From Taudactylus pleione (lineage: Eukaryota > Chordata > Amphibia > Anura > Myobatrachidae), in the NCBI GenBank assembly GCA_031769625.1, contig JAUIMM010002008.1:124001-188000 (forward strand): a stretch of 64,000 bases of DNA, in the 5' to 3' direction. The notes beneath the pieces were generated by a model. It saw nothing but the letters and a program-made list of their open reading frames with translations. It was not told the DNA's origin and searched no databases. Position 1 is the stretch's first letter. Each line of letters starts with the position of its first letter. Position numbers and translations under genes: made by a program. Below are positions 28,504 to 39,947 of the stretch, one piece after another.

Positions 28504-28671
28504 GATAAACTGAAAGATCTCATCCTGCAGGAGCAGCTCCTCACACTTTGCCCCATGCAGCTAAAAGAATGGGTTATGGACCGTGACCCTAAGTCATCGC
28601 AGGAAGCTACCAGCCTGGCTGACAAGTACATCGCATCCAGAGCTCTGGCAGCAAAGAAATCGTCCATGTAG
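28504..28671 (+). pseudogene. SCAN-like gag fragment
   Basis: An open stretch of 55 codons ends at the stop at 28669-28671. It has the SCAN-domain pattern: the helix LILQEQLLTLCP, then LKEWVMDRDPKSSQEA and TSLADKYIAS. This corresponds to the later part of a SCAN or retroviral capsid C-terminal-like domain, which mediates oligomerisation of the structural protein. The N-terminal part is missing because the sequence immediately upstream is satellite DNA. There is no start codon of its own. SCAN domains in vertebrate zinc-finger proteins are thought to derive from gag of Gmr1-like elements. The adjoining protease and integrase pieces here favour the retrotransposon source over a host zinc-finger gene. 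Confidence 0.75.
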
Positions 28672-28768
28672 TCGGCCTGGAAGGAGAGGAGTCCCGGCGG
28701 GCTCCCCTCATTTGCCCCTTCAATGAAACCAGCAGTGGCTGCACCATTTGGGGGTGGTGGCAGGTAAA

Positions 28769-28857
28769 TTTGTTTTGGGCGATGCCCGCAGGTGTTTTAA
28801 TTGCAACGAGGTAGGGCGCATCAGTGCCAATTGTCCCTCCAAGAAGAAATCAAAGTC
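28769..28857 (+). pseudogene. Gag zinc-knuckle remnant (CCHC with His replaced by Arg)
   Basis: Codons 28793-28834 read CFNCNEVGRISANC, with C-X2-C-X4-R-X4-C spacing. This is the gag nucleocapsid zinc knuckle C-X2-C-X4-H-X4-C with the histidine codon replaced by cgc (Arg). The change from cac is a single base. Basic residues (PSKKKSK) follow, as is usual for nucleocapsid RNA-binding tails. It lies in a different frame from the SCAN fragment upstream, so at least one indel separates them. Confidence 0.75.
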
Positions 28858-28966
28858 ACTTCCTGTCTGAAGCCCAGCAGGGAAGTTTGTGCCAACTGTC
28901 CTGTATGCTGGGGGACCCCAGGAGTGACCACGGCACAATCTATAAGCTGTACAAGTCTGGTACAAG

Positions 28967-29193
28967 GTAACCATTGGCATGCGTGATTCCGCCCCGAGAT
29001 CATTTTACCAGAGAGAACAATGGCTGTGCAGGGGGTGGGCGGAGTATACTCTGTGGTACCCCTAGCCAGGGCTTATTTACACTGGGGGGCAGGTCATGGA
29101 ATCCATGATGTTGGGGTACTCGCAGACCTGCCTGCCACAGTCTTATTGGGGACAGACCTGGGGAAAATGTCTGCCATATATGTAACTGACTAA
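28967..29193 (+). pseudogene. Retropepsin (aspartic protease) remnant
   Basis: At 28979-28990 the frame reads MRDS, matching the catalytic Asp-Ser/Thr-Gly turn of retroviral-type proteases, but the Gly position reads Ala and the frame then shifts. From 29002 another frame reads ILPERTM through to ATVLLGTDLGKM at about 29134-29169. This is the conserved second hydrophobic-Gly motif near the end of retropepsins. An in-frame stop lies at 29191-29193. The domain would cut the Gag-Pol polyprotein; this copy is inactive. About 20 further codons of linker-like sequence follow, up to a frame break near 29263. Confidence 0.65.
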
Positions 29194-29263
29194 GATGTGG
29201 CCCCTGATGGGAAATTGCGTGTCAATAATATTTCTCCACAGCTAACACCGATGACAGAAAGAG

Positions 29264-29572
29264 ATATTAACAGACCAAGGTACCCAGTTAATGTCAAACC
29301 TTATGCAGAGCCTCTGTAAGATGCATATGGATCACCTCATCACGACCTCATACCACCCCCAGACCAATGGGCTTGTGGAGAGACCTAATAGCGCCCTGAA
29401 ACAGATGTTGCGGACCTTTGTGGAGTCCCAGGGAAGAGACTGGGAGAGGTTCCTGCCGCACCTCCTCTTTGCATACCACGAGGTGCCGCAGAAATCCTCT
29501 GGATTCTCACCCTTTGAACTCGTATATGGGCACTGTGTGTCTGGCCCTTTAGATCTGATCAGGGAAGAGTAG
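29264..29572 (+). pseudogene. Integrase core, C-terminal half (rve/DDE)
   Basis: The reading frame begins at about 29264, upstream of the first ATG at 29291, with ILTDQGTQ. This contains the second catalytic Asp. The third catalytic residue, Glu, is in YHPQTNGLVER, 34 residues downstream of that Asp (D-X34-E). The motifs FLPHLLFAYHEVPQKSSGFSPFELVYG follow as the usual end of the gypsy-type integrase core (given here in part: LLFAYHE and SPFELVYG). The zinc-binding N-terminus and the first catalytic Asp are missing; sequence jumps directly from the protease linker. The frame stops at TAG 29570-29572, and the same frame reopens ten bases later. Confidence 0.88.
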
Positions 29573-29581
29573 GAGGGTAAG

Positions 29582-29884
29582 ATGGTCACCTCTGAGCAGT
29601 CAGTGCTTTACTATGTGGTACAGTTCATGGAGAAGCTGCAATCCCTGATGGGGATGGCGCAGGATAACCTGAAAGCTGCGCAGGCAAAACTGAAGAGGTG
29701 GTATGATCGCCACGCGAGAGAGTGCATACTTGAGGTAGAGCAGAAGGTTCTGGTCCTAAACCCACTGCGGCAGAACAAGTTGCAGGCTGCCTGGCAGGAC
29801 TCAATAATACAGCACATCAATGATGTAGATTATGTAGTAGTGCAGGAGGCAGGCCCTAAAAAGACAGAAAATATACCAAAGTAA
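29582..29884 (+). pseudogene. Integrase C-terminal segment
   Basis: This 100-codon stretch is in the same frame as the integrase core and is separated from it by one in-frame TAG. It contains a helical region (LQSLMGMAQDNLKAAQAKLK), then KRWYDRHARE and VLVLNPLRQNKLQAAW. This layout of a helix, then W-YD-A, then a beta-rich segment is what follows the catalytic core in vertebrate Ty3/gypsy integrases. The glycine-proline portion expected after AAW is damaged (QDSIIQHIND). The end of the frame at 29884 is degenerate. Confidence 0.8.
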
Positions 29885-29938
29885 CAGGCATAAGGCGTAT
29901 CCTGACATGGAAGCGTGTGTTGCAGTTGTGTGTAGCTG

Positions 29939-30122
29939 CCTGAGAATGAGCAGGAACCAGACCCCCTATTAGACCTGTCAGTTGCTGCCCAGGAAGGAGG
30001 GTCTTTGACAGACGCTCGCTGAGGTGAGAAGCTATCTGCAGTACAGCTAGGTCAGCTAGCTGCCACACTACACCCATATCAGGCACATATTACAGGGACG
30101 CCTGGCAACACACACCTAGTGC
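29939..30122 (+). pseudogene. Gypsy pre-reverse-transcriptase linker leading into the 59-bp array
   Basis: After the integrase the sequence reads DPLLDLSVAAQEGGSLTDAR and stops. It then continues in another frame from 30026 as KLSAVQLGQLAATLHPYQAH and TGTPGNTHLV. The pattern 'L-x-L-L-x-x-Y/F-x-x-x-F/I-x-D/G-T-P-G-x-T-x-L' is the segment just upstream of RT in Ty3/gypsy polyproteins. The HPYQAHITGTPGNTHL portion coincides exactly with the first unit of the tandem array that follows. No RT follows. Confidence 0.65.
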
Positions 30123-33100
30123 CACACTACACCCGTATCAGGCACATATTACAGGGCAGCCTGGCAATACACACCTAGTGACACCCTACACCCGTATCAG
30201 GCACATATTACAGGGAAGCCTGGCAATACACACCTAGTGCCACACTACACCCGTAACATGCACATATTACAGGGAAGCCTGGCAATACACACCTAGTGAC
30301 ACCCTACACCCGTATCAGGCACATATTACAGGGAAGCCTGGCAATACACACCTAGTGACACCCTACACCTGTATCAGGCACATATTACAGGGAAGCCTGG
30401 CAATACATACCTAGTGACACACTACACCCGTATCAAGGACATATCATAGGAAAGCCTGGCAATACACACCTAGTGCCACACTACAGCCGTATCAGGCGCA
30501 TATTACAGGGAAGCCTGGCAATACACACCTAGTGACACACTACACCCGTATCAGGCGCATATTACAGGGAAGCCTGGCAATGCACACCTAGTGACACACT
30601 ACACCCGTATCAGGCGCATATTACAGGGAAGCCTGGCAATACACACCTAGTGACACACTACACCCGTATCAGGCGCATATTACAGGGAAGCCTGGCAATA
30701 CACACCTAGTGACACACTACACCCGTATCAGGCGCATATTACAGGGAAGCCTGGCAATACACACCTAGTGACACACTACACCCGTATCAGGCGCATATTA
30801 CAGGGAAACCTGGCAATACACACCTGTGACACACTACACCTGTATCAGGCGCATATCACAGGGAAGCCTGGCAATACACACCTAGTGATGCCCTACACCC
30901 GTATCAGGCGCATATTACAGGGAAGCCTGGCAATACACACCTAGTGACACACTACACCCGTATCAGGCGCATATTACAGGGAAGCCTGGCAATGCACACC
31001 TAGTGACACACTACACCCGTATCAGGCGCATATTACAGGGAAGCCTGGCAATACACACCTAGTGACACACTACACCCGTATCAGGCGCATATTACAGGGA
31101 AGCCTGGCAATACACACCTAGTGACACACTACACCCGTATCAGGCGCATATTACAGGGAAGCCTGGCAATACACACCTAGTGACACACTACACCCGTATC
31201 AGGCGCATATTACAGGGAAACCTGGCAATACACACCTGTGACACACTACACCTGTATCAGGCGCATATCACAGGGAAGCCTGGCAATACACACCTAGTGA
31301 TGCCCTACACCCGTATCAGGCACATATTACAGGGAAGCCTGGCAATACACACCTAGTGACACCCTACATCTGTATCAGGCGCATATTACAGGGACGCCTG
31401 GCAATACACACCTAGTGATGCACTACACCCGTATCAGGCACATATTACAGGGAAGCCTGGCAATACACACCTAGTGATGCACTACACCCGTATCAGGCAC
31501 ATATTACAGGGAAGCCTGGCAATACACACCTAGTGACACCCTACACCCGTATCAGGCGCATATTACAGGGAAGCCTGGCAATACACACCTAGTGACACAC
31601 TACACCCGTATCAGGCGCATATTACAGGGAAGCCCGGCAATACACACCTAGTGACGCACTACACCCGTATCAGGCGCATTTTACAGGAAAGCCCGGCAAT
31701 ACACACCTAGTGACGCACTACACCCGTATCAGGCGCATATTACAGGAAAGCCCGGCAATACACACCTAGTGACACACTACACCCGTATCAGGCGCATATT
31801 ACAGGGAAGCCCGGCAATACACACCTAGTGACGCACTACACCCGTATCAGGCGCATATTACAGGAAAGCCCGGCAATACACACCTAGTGACGCACTACAC
31901 CCGTATCAGGCGCATATTACAGGAAAGCCCGGCAATACACTCCTAGTGACGCACTACACCCGTATCAGGCGCATATTACAGGAAAGCCCGGCAATACACA
32001 CCTAGTGATGCACTACACCCGTATCAGGCGCATATTACAGGAAAGCCCGGCAATACACACCTAGTGACGCACTACACCCGTATCAGGCGCATATTACAGG
32101 AAAGCCCGGCAATACACTCCTAGTGACGCACTACACCTGTATCAGGCGCATATCACAGGGAAGCCCGGCAATACACACCTAGTGACACACTACACCCGTA
32201 TCAGGCGCATATTACAGGGAAGCCTGGCAATACACACCTAGTGACACACTACACCCGTATCAGGCGCATATTACAGGGAAGCCTGGCAATACACACCTAG
32301 TGATGCACTACACCTGTATCAGGCGCATATCACAGGGAAGCCCGGCAATACACACCTAGTGACACACTACACCCGTATCAGGCGCATATTACAGGGAAGC
32401 CTGGCAATACACACCTAGTGACACACTACACCCGTATCAGGCACATATTACAGGGAAGCCCGGCAATACACACCTAGTGACGCACTACACCCGTATCAGG
32501 CGCATATCACAGGGAAGCCCGGCAATACACACCTAGTGACACACTACACCCGTATCAGGCGCATATTACAGGGAAGCCTGGCAATACACACCTAGTGACA
32601 CACTACACCCGTATCAGGCGCATATTACAGGGAAACCCGGCAATACACTCCTAGTGACGCACTACACCCGTATCAGGCGCATATTACAGGAAAGCCTGGC
32701 AATACACACCTAGTGACGCACTACACCCGTATCAGGCGCATATTACAGGAAAGCCCGGCAATACACACCTAGTGACGCACTACACCCGTATCAGGCGCAT
32801 ATTACAGGAAAGCCCGGCAATACACTCCTAGTGACACACTACACCTGTATCAGGCGCATATCACAGGGAAGCCCGGCAATACACACCTAGTGACACACTA
32901 CACCCGTATCAGGCGCATATTACAGGGAAGCCTGGCAATACACACCTAGTGACACACTACACCCGTATCAGGCGCATATTACAGGGAAGCCTGGCAATAC
33001 ACACCTAGTGATGCACTACACCTGTATCAGGCGCATATCACAGGGAAGCCTGGCAATACACACCTAGTGATGCACTACACCTGTATCAGGCGCATATCAC

Positions 33101-36100
33101 AGGGAAGCCTGGCAATACACACCTAGTGACACACTACACCCGTATCAGGCACATATTACAGGGAAGCCCGGCAATACACACCTAGTGACACACTACACCC
33201 GTATCAGGCACATATTACAGGGAAGCCCGGCAATACACACCTAGTGACGCACTACACCCGTATCAAGCGCATATCACAGGGAAGCCCGGCAATACACACC
33301 TAGTGACACACTACACCCGTATCAGGCGCATATTACAGGGAAGCCTGGCAATACACACCTAGTGACACACTACACCCGTATCAGGCGCATATTACAGGGA
33401 AACCCGGCAATACACTCCTAGTGACGCACTACACCCGTATCAGGCGCATATTACAGGAAAGCCTGGCAATACACACCTAGTGACGCACTACACCCGTATC
33501 AGGCGCATATTACAGGAAAGCCCGGCAATACACACCTAGTGATGCACTACACCCGTATCAGGCGCATATTACAGGAAAGCCCGGCAATACACTCCTAGTG
33601 ACACACTACACCTGTATCAGGCGCATATCACAGGGAAGCCCGGCAATACACACCTAGTGACACACTACACCCGTATCAGGCGCATATTACAGGGAAGCCT
33701 GGCAATACACACCTAGTGACACACTACACCCGTATCAGGCGCATATTACAGGGAAGCCTGGCAATACACACCTAGTGATGCACTACACCTGTATAAGGCG
33801 CATATCACAGGGAAGCCTGGCAATACACACCTAGTGATGCCCTACACCCGTATCAGGCACATATTACAGGAAAGCCCGGCAATACACACCTAGTGACGCA
33901 CTACACCCGTATCAGGCGCATATTACAGGAAAGCCCGGCAATACACTCCTAGTGACACACTACACCTGTATCAGGCGCATATCACAGGGAAGCCCGGCAA
34001 TACACACCTAGTGACACACTACACCCGTATCAGGCGCATATTACAGGGAAGCCTGGCAATACACACCTAGTGACACACTACACCCGTATCAGGCACATAT
34101 TACAGGGAAGCCCGGCAATACACACCTAGTGACGCACTACACCCGTATCAGGCGCATATCACAGGGAAGCCCGGCAATACACACCTAGTGACACACTACA
34201 CCCGTATCAGGCGCATATTACAGGGAAGCCTGGCAATACACACCTAGTGACACACTACACCCGTATCAGGCGCATATTACAGGGAAGCCTGGCAATACAC
34301 ACCTAGTGATGCACTACACCTGTATCAGGCGCATATCACAGGGAAGCCCGGCAATACACACCTAGTGACACACTACACCCGTATCAGGCACATATTACAG
34401 GGAAGCCTGGCAATACACACCTAGTGACACACTACACCCGTATCAGGCACATATTACAGGGAAGCCCGGCAATACACACCTAGTGACGCACTACACCCGT
34501 ATCAGGCGCATATCACAGGGAAGCCCGGCAATACACACCTAGTGACACACTACACCCGTATCAGGCGCATATTACAGGGAAGCCTGGCAATACACACCTA
34601 GTGACACACTACACCCGTATCAGGCGCATATTACAGGGAAACCCGGCAATACACTCCTAGTGACGCACTACACCCGTATCAGGCGCATATTACAGGAAAG
34701 CCTGGCAATACACACCTAGTGACGCACTACACCCGTATCAGGCGCATATTACAGGAAAGCCCGGCAATACACACCTAGTGACGCACTACACCCGTATCAG
34801 GCGCATATTACAGGAAAGCCCGGCAATACACTCCTAGTGACACACTACACCTGTATCAGGCGCATATCACAGGGAAGCCCGGCAATACACACCTAGTGAC
34901 ACACTACACCCGTATCAGGCGCATATTACAGGGAAGCCTGGCAATACACACCTAGTGACACACTACACCCGTATCAGGCGCATATTACAGGGAAGCCTGG
35001 CAATACACACCTAGTGATGCACTACACCTGTATCAGGCGCATATCACAGGGAAGCCTGGCAATACACACCTAGTGATGCACTACACCTGTATCAGGCGCA
35101 TATCACAGGGAAGCCTGGCAATACACACCTAGTGACACACTACACCCGTATCAGGCACATATTACAGGGAAGCCCGGCAATACACACCTAGTGACACACT
35201 ACACCCGTATCAGGCACATATTACAGGGAAGCCCGGCAATACACACCTAGTGACACACTACACCCGTATCAGGCACATATTACAGGGAAGCCCGGCAATA
35301 CACACCTAGTGACGCACTACACCCGTATCAGGCGCATATTACAGGGAAGCCCGGCAATACACACCTAGTGACGCACTACACCCGTATCAGGCGCATATCA
35401 CAGGGAAGCCCGGCAATACACACCTAGTGACACACTACACCCGTATCAGGCGCATATTACAGGGAAGCCTGGCAATACACACCTAGTGACACACTACACC
35501 CGTATCAGGCGCATATTACAGGGAAACCCGGCAATACACTCCTAGTGACGCACTACACCCGTATCAGGCGCATATTACAGGAAAGCCTGGCAATACACAC
35601 CTAGTGACGCACTACACCCGTATCAGGCGCATATTACAGGAAAGCCCGGCAATACACACCTAGTGACGCACTACACCCGTATCAGGCGCATATTACAGGA
35701 AAGCCCGGCAATACACTCCTAGTGACACACTACACCTGTATCAGGCGCATATCACAGGGAAGCCCGGCAATACACACCTAGTGACACACTACACCCGTAT
35801 CAGGCGCATATTACAGGGAAGCCTGGCAATACACACCTAGTGACGCACTACACCCGTATCAGGTGCATATTACAGGGAAGCCTGGCAATACACACCTAGT
35901 GATGCACTACACCTGTATCAGGCGCATATCACAGGGAAGCCTGGCAATACACACCTAGTGATGCCCTACACCCGTATCAGGCACATATTACAGGAAAGCC
36001 CGGCAATACACACCTAGTGACGCACTACACCCGTATCAGGCGCATATTACAGGAAAGCCCGGCAATACACTCCTAGTGACACACTACACCTGTATCAGGC

Positions 36101-38724
36101 GCATATCACAGGGAAGCCCGGCAATACACACCTAGTGACACACTACACCCGTATCAGGCGCATATTACAGGGAAGCCTGGCAATACACACCTAGTGACAC
36201 ACTACACCCGTATCAGGCACATATTACAGGGAAGCCCGGCAATACACACCTAGTGACGCACTACACCCGTATCAGGCGCATATCACAGGGAAGCCCGGCA
36301 ATACACACCTAGTGACGCACTACACCCGTATCAGGCGCATATTACAGGGAAACCCGGCAATACACTCCTAGTGACGCACTACACCCGTATCAGGCGCATT
36401 TTACAGGAAAGCCTGGCAATACACACCTAGTGACGCACTACACCCGTATCAGGCGCATATTACAGGAAAGCCCGGCAATACACACCTAGTGACGCACTAC
36501 ACCCGTATCAGGCGCATATTACAGGAAAGCCCGGCAATACACTCCTAGTGACACACTACACCTGTATCAGGCGCATATCACAGGGAAGCCCGGCAATACA
36601 CACCTAGTGACGCACTACACCCGTATCAGGCGCATATCACAGGGAAGCCCGGCAATACACACCTAGTGACGCACTACACCCGTATCAGGCGCATATTACA
36701 GGGAAACCCGGCAATACACTCCTAGTGACGCACTACACCCGTATCAGGCGCATATTACAGGAAAGCCTGGCAATACACACCTAGTGACGCACTACACCCG
36801 TATCAGGCGCATATTACAGGAAAGCCCGGCAATACACACCTAGTGACGCACTACACCCGTATCAGGCGCATATTACAGGAAAGCCCGGCAATACACTCCT
36901 AGTGACACACTACACCTGTATCAGGCGCATATCACAGGGAAGCCCGGCAATACACACCTAGTGACACACTACACCCGTATCAGGCGCATATTACAGGGAA
37001 GCCTGGCAATACACACCTAGTGACACACTACACCCGTATCAGGCGCATATTACAGGGAAGCCTGGCAATACACACCTAGTGATGCACTACACCTGTATCA
37101 GGCGCATATCACAGGGAAGCCTGGCAATACACACCTAGTGATGCACTACACCTGTATCAGGCGCATATCACAGGGAAGCCTGGCAATACACACCTAGTGA
37201 CACACTACACCCGTATCAGGCACATATTACAGGGAAGCCCGGCAATACACACCTAGTGACGCACTACACCCGTATCAGGCACATATTACAGGGAAGCCCG
37301 GCAATACACACCTAGTGACGCACTACACCCGTATCAGGCGCATATCACAGGGAAGCCCGGCAATACACACCTAGTGACGCACTACACCCGTATCAGGCGC
37401 ATATTACAGGAAAGCCCGGCAATACACACCTAGTGACGCACTACACCCGTATCAGGCGCATATTACAGGAAAGCCCGGCAATACACTCCTAGTGACACAC
37501 TACACCTGTATCAGGCGCATATCACAGGGAAGCCCGGCAATACACACCTAGTGACACACTACACCCGTATCAGGCGCATATTACAGGGAAGCCTGGCAAT
37601 ACACACCTAGTGACACACTACACCCGTATCAGGCGCATATTACAGGGAAGCCTGGCAATACACACCTAGTGATGCACTACACCTGTATCAGGCGCATATC
37701 ACAGGGAAGCCTGGCAATACACACCTAGTGATGCACTACACCTGTATCAGGCGCATATTACAGGAAAGCCCGGCAATACACACCTAGTGACGCACTACAC
37801 CCGTATCAGGCGCATATTACAGGAAAGCCCGGCAATACACACCTAGTGACGCACTACACCCGTATCAGGCGCATATTACAGGAAAGCCCGGCAATACACT
37901 CCTAGTGACATACTACACCTGTATCAGGCGCATATCACAGGGAAGCCCGGCAATACACACCTAGTGACACACTACACCCGTATCAGGCGCATATTACAGG
38001 GAAGCCTGGCAATACACACCTAGTGACACACTACACCCGTATCAGGCACATATTACAGGGAAGCCCGGCAATACACACCTAGTGACGCACTACACCCGTA
38101 TCAGGCGCATATCACAGGGAAGCCTGGCAATACACACCTAGTGACACACTACACCCGTATCAGGCGCATATTACAGGGAAGCCCGGCAATACACACCTAG
38201 TGACACACTACACCCGTATCAGGCGCATATCACAGGGAAGCCTGGCAATACACACCTAGTGACGCACTACACCCGTATCAGGCGCATATTACAGGGAAGC
38301 CTGGCAATACACACCTAGTGACACCCTACACCTGTATCAGGCGCATATTACAGGGAAGCCTGGCAATACACACCTAGTGACACACTACACCCGTATCAGG
38401 CGCATATTACAGGGAAGCCTGGCAATACACACCTAGTGACACACTACACCCGTATCAGGCGCATATCACAGGGAAGCCTGGCAATACACACCTAGTGACG
38501 CACTACACCCGTATCAGGCGCATATTACAGGGAAGCCTGGCAATACACACCTAGTGACGCACTACACCCGTATCAGGCGCATATTACAGGGAAGCCTGGC
38601 AATACACACCTAGTGACACACTACACCCGTATCAGGCGCATATTACAGGGAAGCCTGGCAATACACACCTAGTGACACACTACACCTGTATCAGGCGCAT
38701 ATTACAGGGAAGCCTGGCAATACA
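30064..38724. repeat. 59-bp satellite array derived from retrotransposon pre-RT sequence
   Basis: About 147 head-to-tail units of 59 bp run from the retrotransposon remnant to 38724. Phase is kept very exactly: the rare gggaaaccc variant occurs at 32630, 33397, 34636, 35521, 36347 and 36701, with intervals of 13, 21, 15, 14 and 6 times 59. The unit contains acccgtatcaggcgcatatt and ggcaatacacacctagtgac. Units differ mainly at CpG sites. Because 59 is not a multiple of 3 the array is not an open frame. It ends abruptly at 'ggcaatacagaaacagac'. Confidence 0.97.
30540..31300. repeat. Seven-unit higher-order duplication in the 59-bp array
   Basis: The rare caatgcacacc variant is at 30579 and 30991, and the unit missing one base (cacacctgtgac) recurs at the matching offset. 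The period is 412 bp, that is seven 59-bp units minus one base. The early part of the array therefore grew by duplication of a seven-unit block. Confidence 0.85.
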
Positions 38725-39070
38725 GAAACAGACAAATCTCAGGTGCACACCTCCAAATTATTAATAATATATATAAATGCAATAAAATGTTGCAATCAAT
38801 AGAGGTTTTTAGCATAATCATGGCCAAGGTTATGGGCCTACCCACCATATCCAGGTAACCTCTTTCGGGTAGGTCCCTAACATACTAAGGTTCAAATCCA
38901 GAGCGCAGGACCCCCCAAAACCGGCCAGGCTAAGCCGCCCCAGGGCACCAGCATAGTAAGAAAAGTGCAGTGTAAAGAGATAGATAGGAGCAGCTGCTGC
39001 ATATAAAGAATGAAAATAAAAAAGTGAAGTACATATATATTAAACACACAGTGAAGGGTTAAAATGTGTT
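38725..39070. other. Dispersed-repeat piece after the 59-bp array
   Basis: No gene is visible. The segment at about 38867-38960 (ccctaacatactaagg, then gagcgcagg, then ccccagggca) resembles 54608-54690 in wording and order. Both copies sit just downstream of a large tandem array. It probably belongs to an unnamed dispersed repeat. The rest is AT-rich. Confidence 0.5.
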
Positions 39071-39655
39071 ATAAAGGATCTGTATTAGATCTGTATTAGA
39101 TCTGTATTAGATCTGTAGTAGATCTGTATTAGATCTGTATTATATCTGTATTAGATCTGTATTAGATCTGTATTAGATCTGTATTAGATCTGTAGTATAT
39201 CTGTATTAGATCTGTATTAGATCTGTAGTAGATCTGTATTAGATCTGTATTAGATCTGTATTAGATCTGTATTATATCTGTATTAGATCTGTATTAGATC
39301 TGTATTAGATCTGTATTAGATCTGTAGTATATCTGTATTAGATCTGTATTATATCTGTATTAGATCTGTATTATATCTGTGCATTTATATCTGTATTAGA
39401 TGGATCTGTATTAAATCTGTGCATTTATATCTGTATTATATCTGTATTAGATCTGTATTAGATCTGTATTAGATCTGTATTATATCTGTATTAGATCTGT
39501 ATTATATCTGTGCATTTATATCTGTATTAGATCTGTATTAGATCTGTATTATATCTGTGCGTTTATATCTGTATTAGATCTGTATTAAATCTGTGCATTT
39601 ATATCTGTATTATATCTGTATTAGATCTGTATTATATCTGTATTATATCTGTAGG
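39071..39655. repeat. 11-bp minisatellite (ttagatctgta)
   Basis: About 50 units of an 11-bp motif built around agatctgta lie here, with variants tatatctgta and tagtagatctg. Longer units carrying a gtgcatttatatctg insertion recur toward the right end. Many units contain AGATCT. Flanking sequence up to 39947 holds no recognisable feature. Confidence 0.95.
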
Positions 39656-39947
39656 TCTTATTTATTCACCTGTTATTTTCTTGTAATATAACCCTGGAGA
39701 TATTTTCCCAATAAATCCTAATACTGTATCAGCGTTATCTCTGTGCTGTAATGAATTCCCGGCCAGGAGAGCCCCACGCTATATGTGTAATAATTGTGAG
39801 TTTAAGTGAGATTTAAGAGCCTGGCGAAAGCAAGAGCGCTATTCTAATACTCTTCATGGTGGCAGCTTAAATAAAACCCACGTCACAACCACCCAGCTAC
39901 GTCAGGTTGGCATATCTGAGCGTAGGCTGAGACAAGGTGTCGTGATA
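39656..39947. other. Non-repetitive spacer between two minisatellites
   Basis: I see no gene or named repeat here. An aataaa polyadenylation-like hexamer occurs near 39710 without an associated gene. Confidence 0.6.

Larger units (their letters stand above)
28489..30063 (+). mobile_element. Gmr1-like (SCAN-gag) Ty3/gypsy retrotransposon remnant
   Basis: This 1.6-kb stretch between two satellite arrays contains, in order on the plus strand, a SCAN-like gag segment, a zinc-knuckle remnant, the end of a retropepsin, the second half of an integrase core, an integrase C-terminal segment and a linker resembling the region just before reverse transcriptase. Ordinary Ty3/gypsy elements place integrase last. 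Integrase before RT, together with a SCAN-type gag, is the arrangement known for Gmr1-like elements of deuterostomes. The copy is dead: stops and frameshifts separate every domain, and RT and RNase H are absent. No LTRs are visible. The family call rests on domain order and motif recognition, not on a database search. Confidence 0.75.

Noticed and set aside
28720..29003. Minus-strand frames of 60-86 codons
   Set aside because: They lie antisense to the recognised gag and protease remnants.
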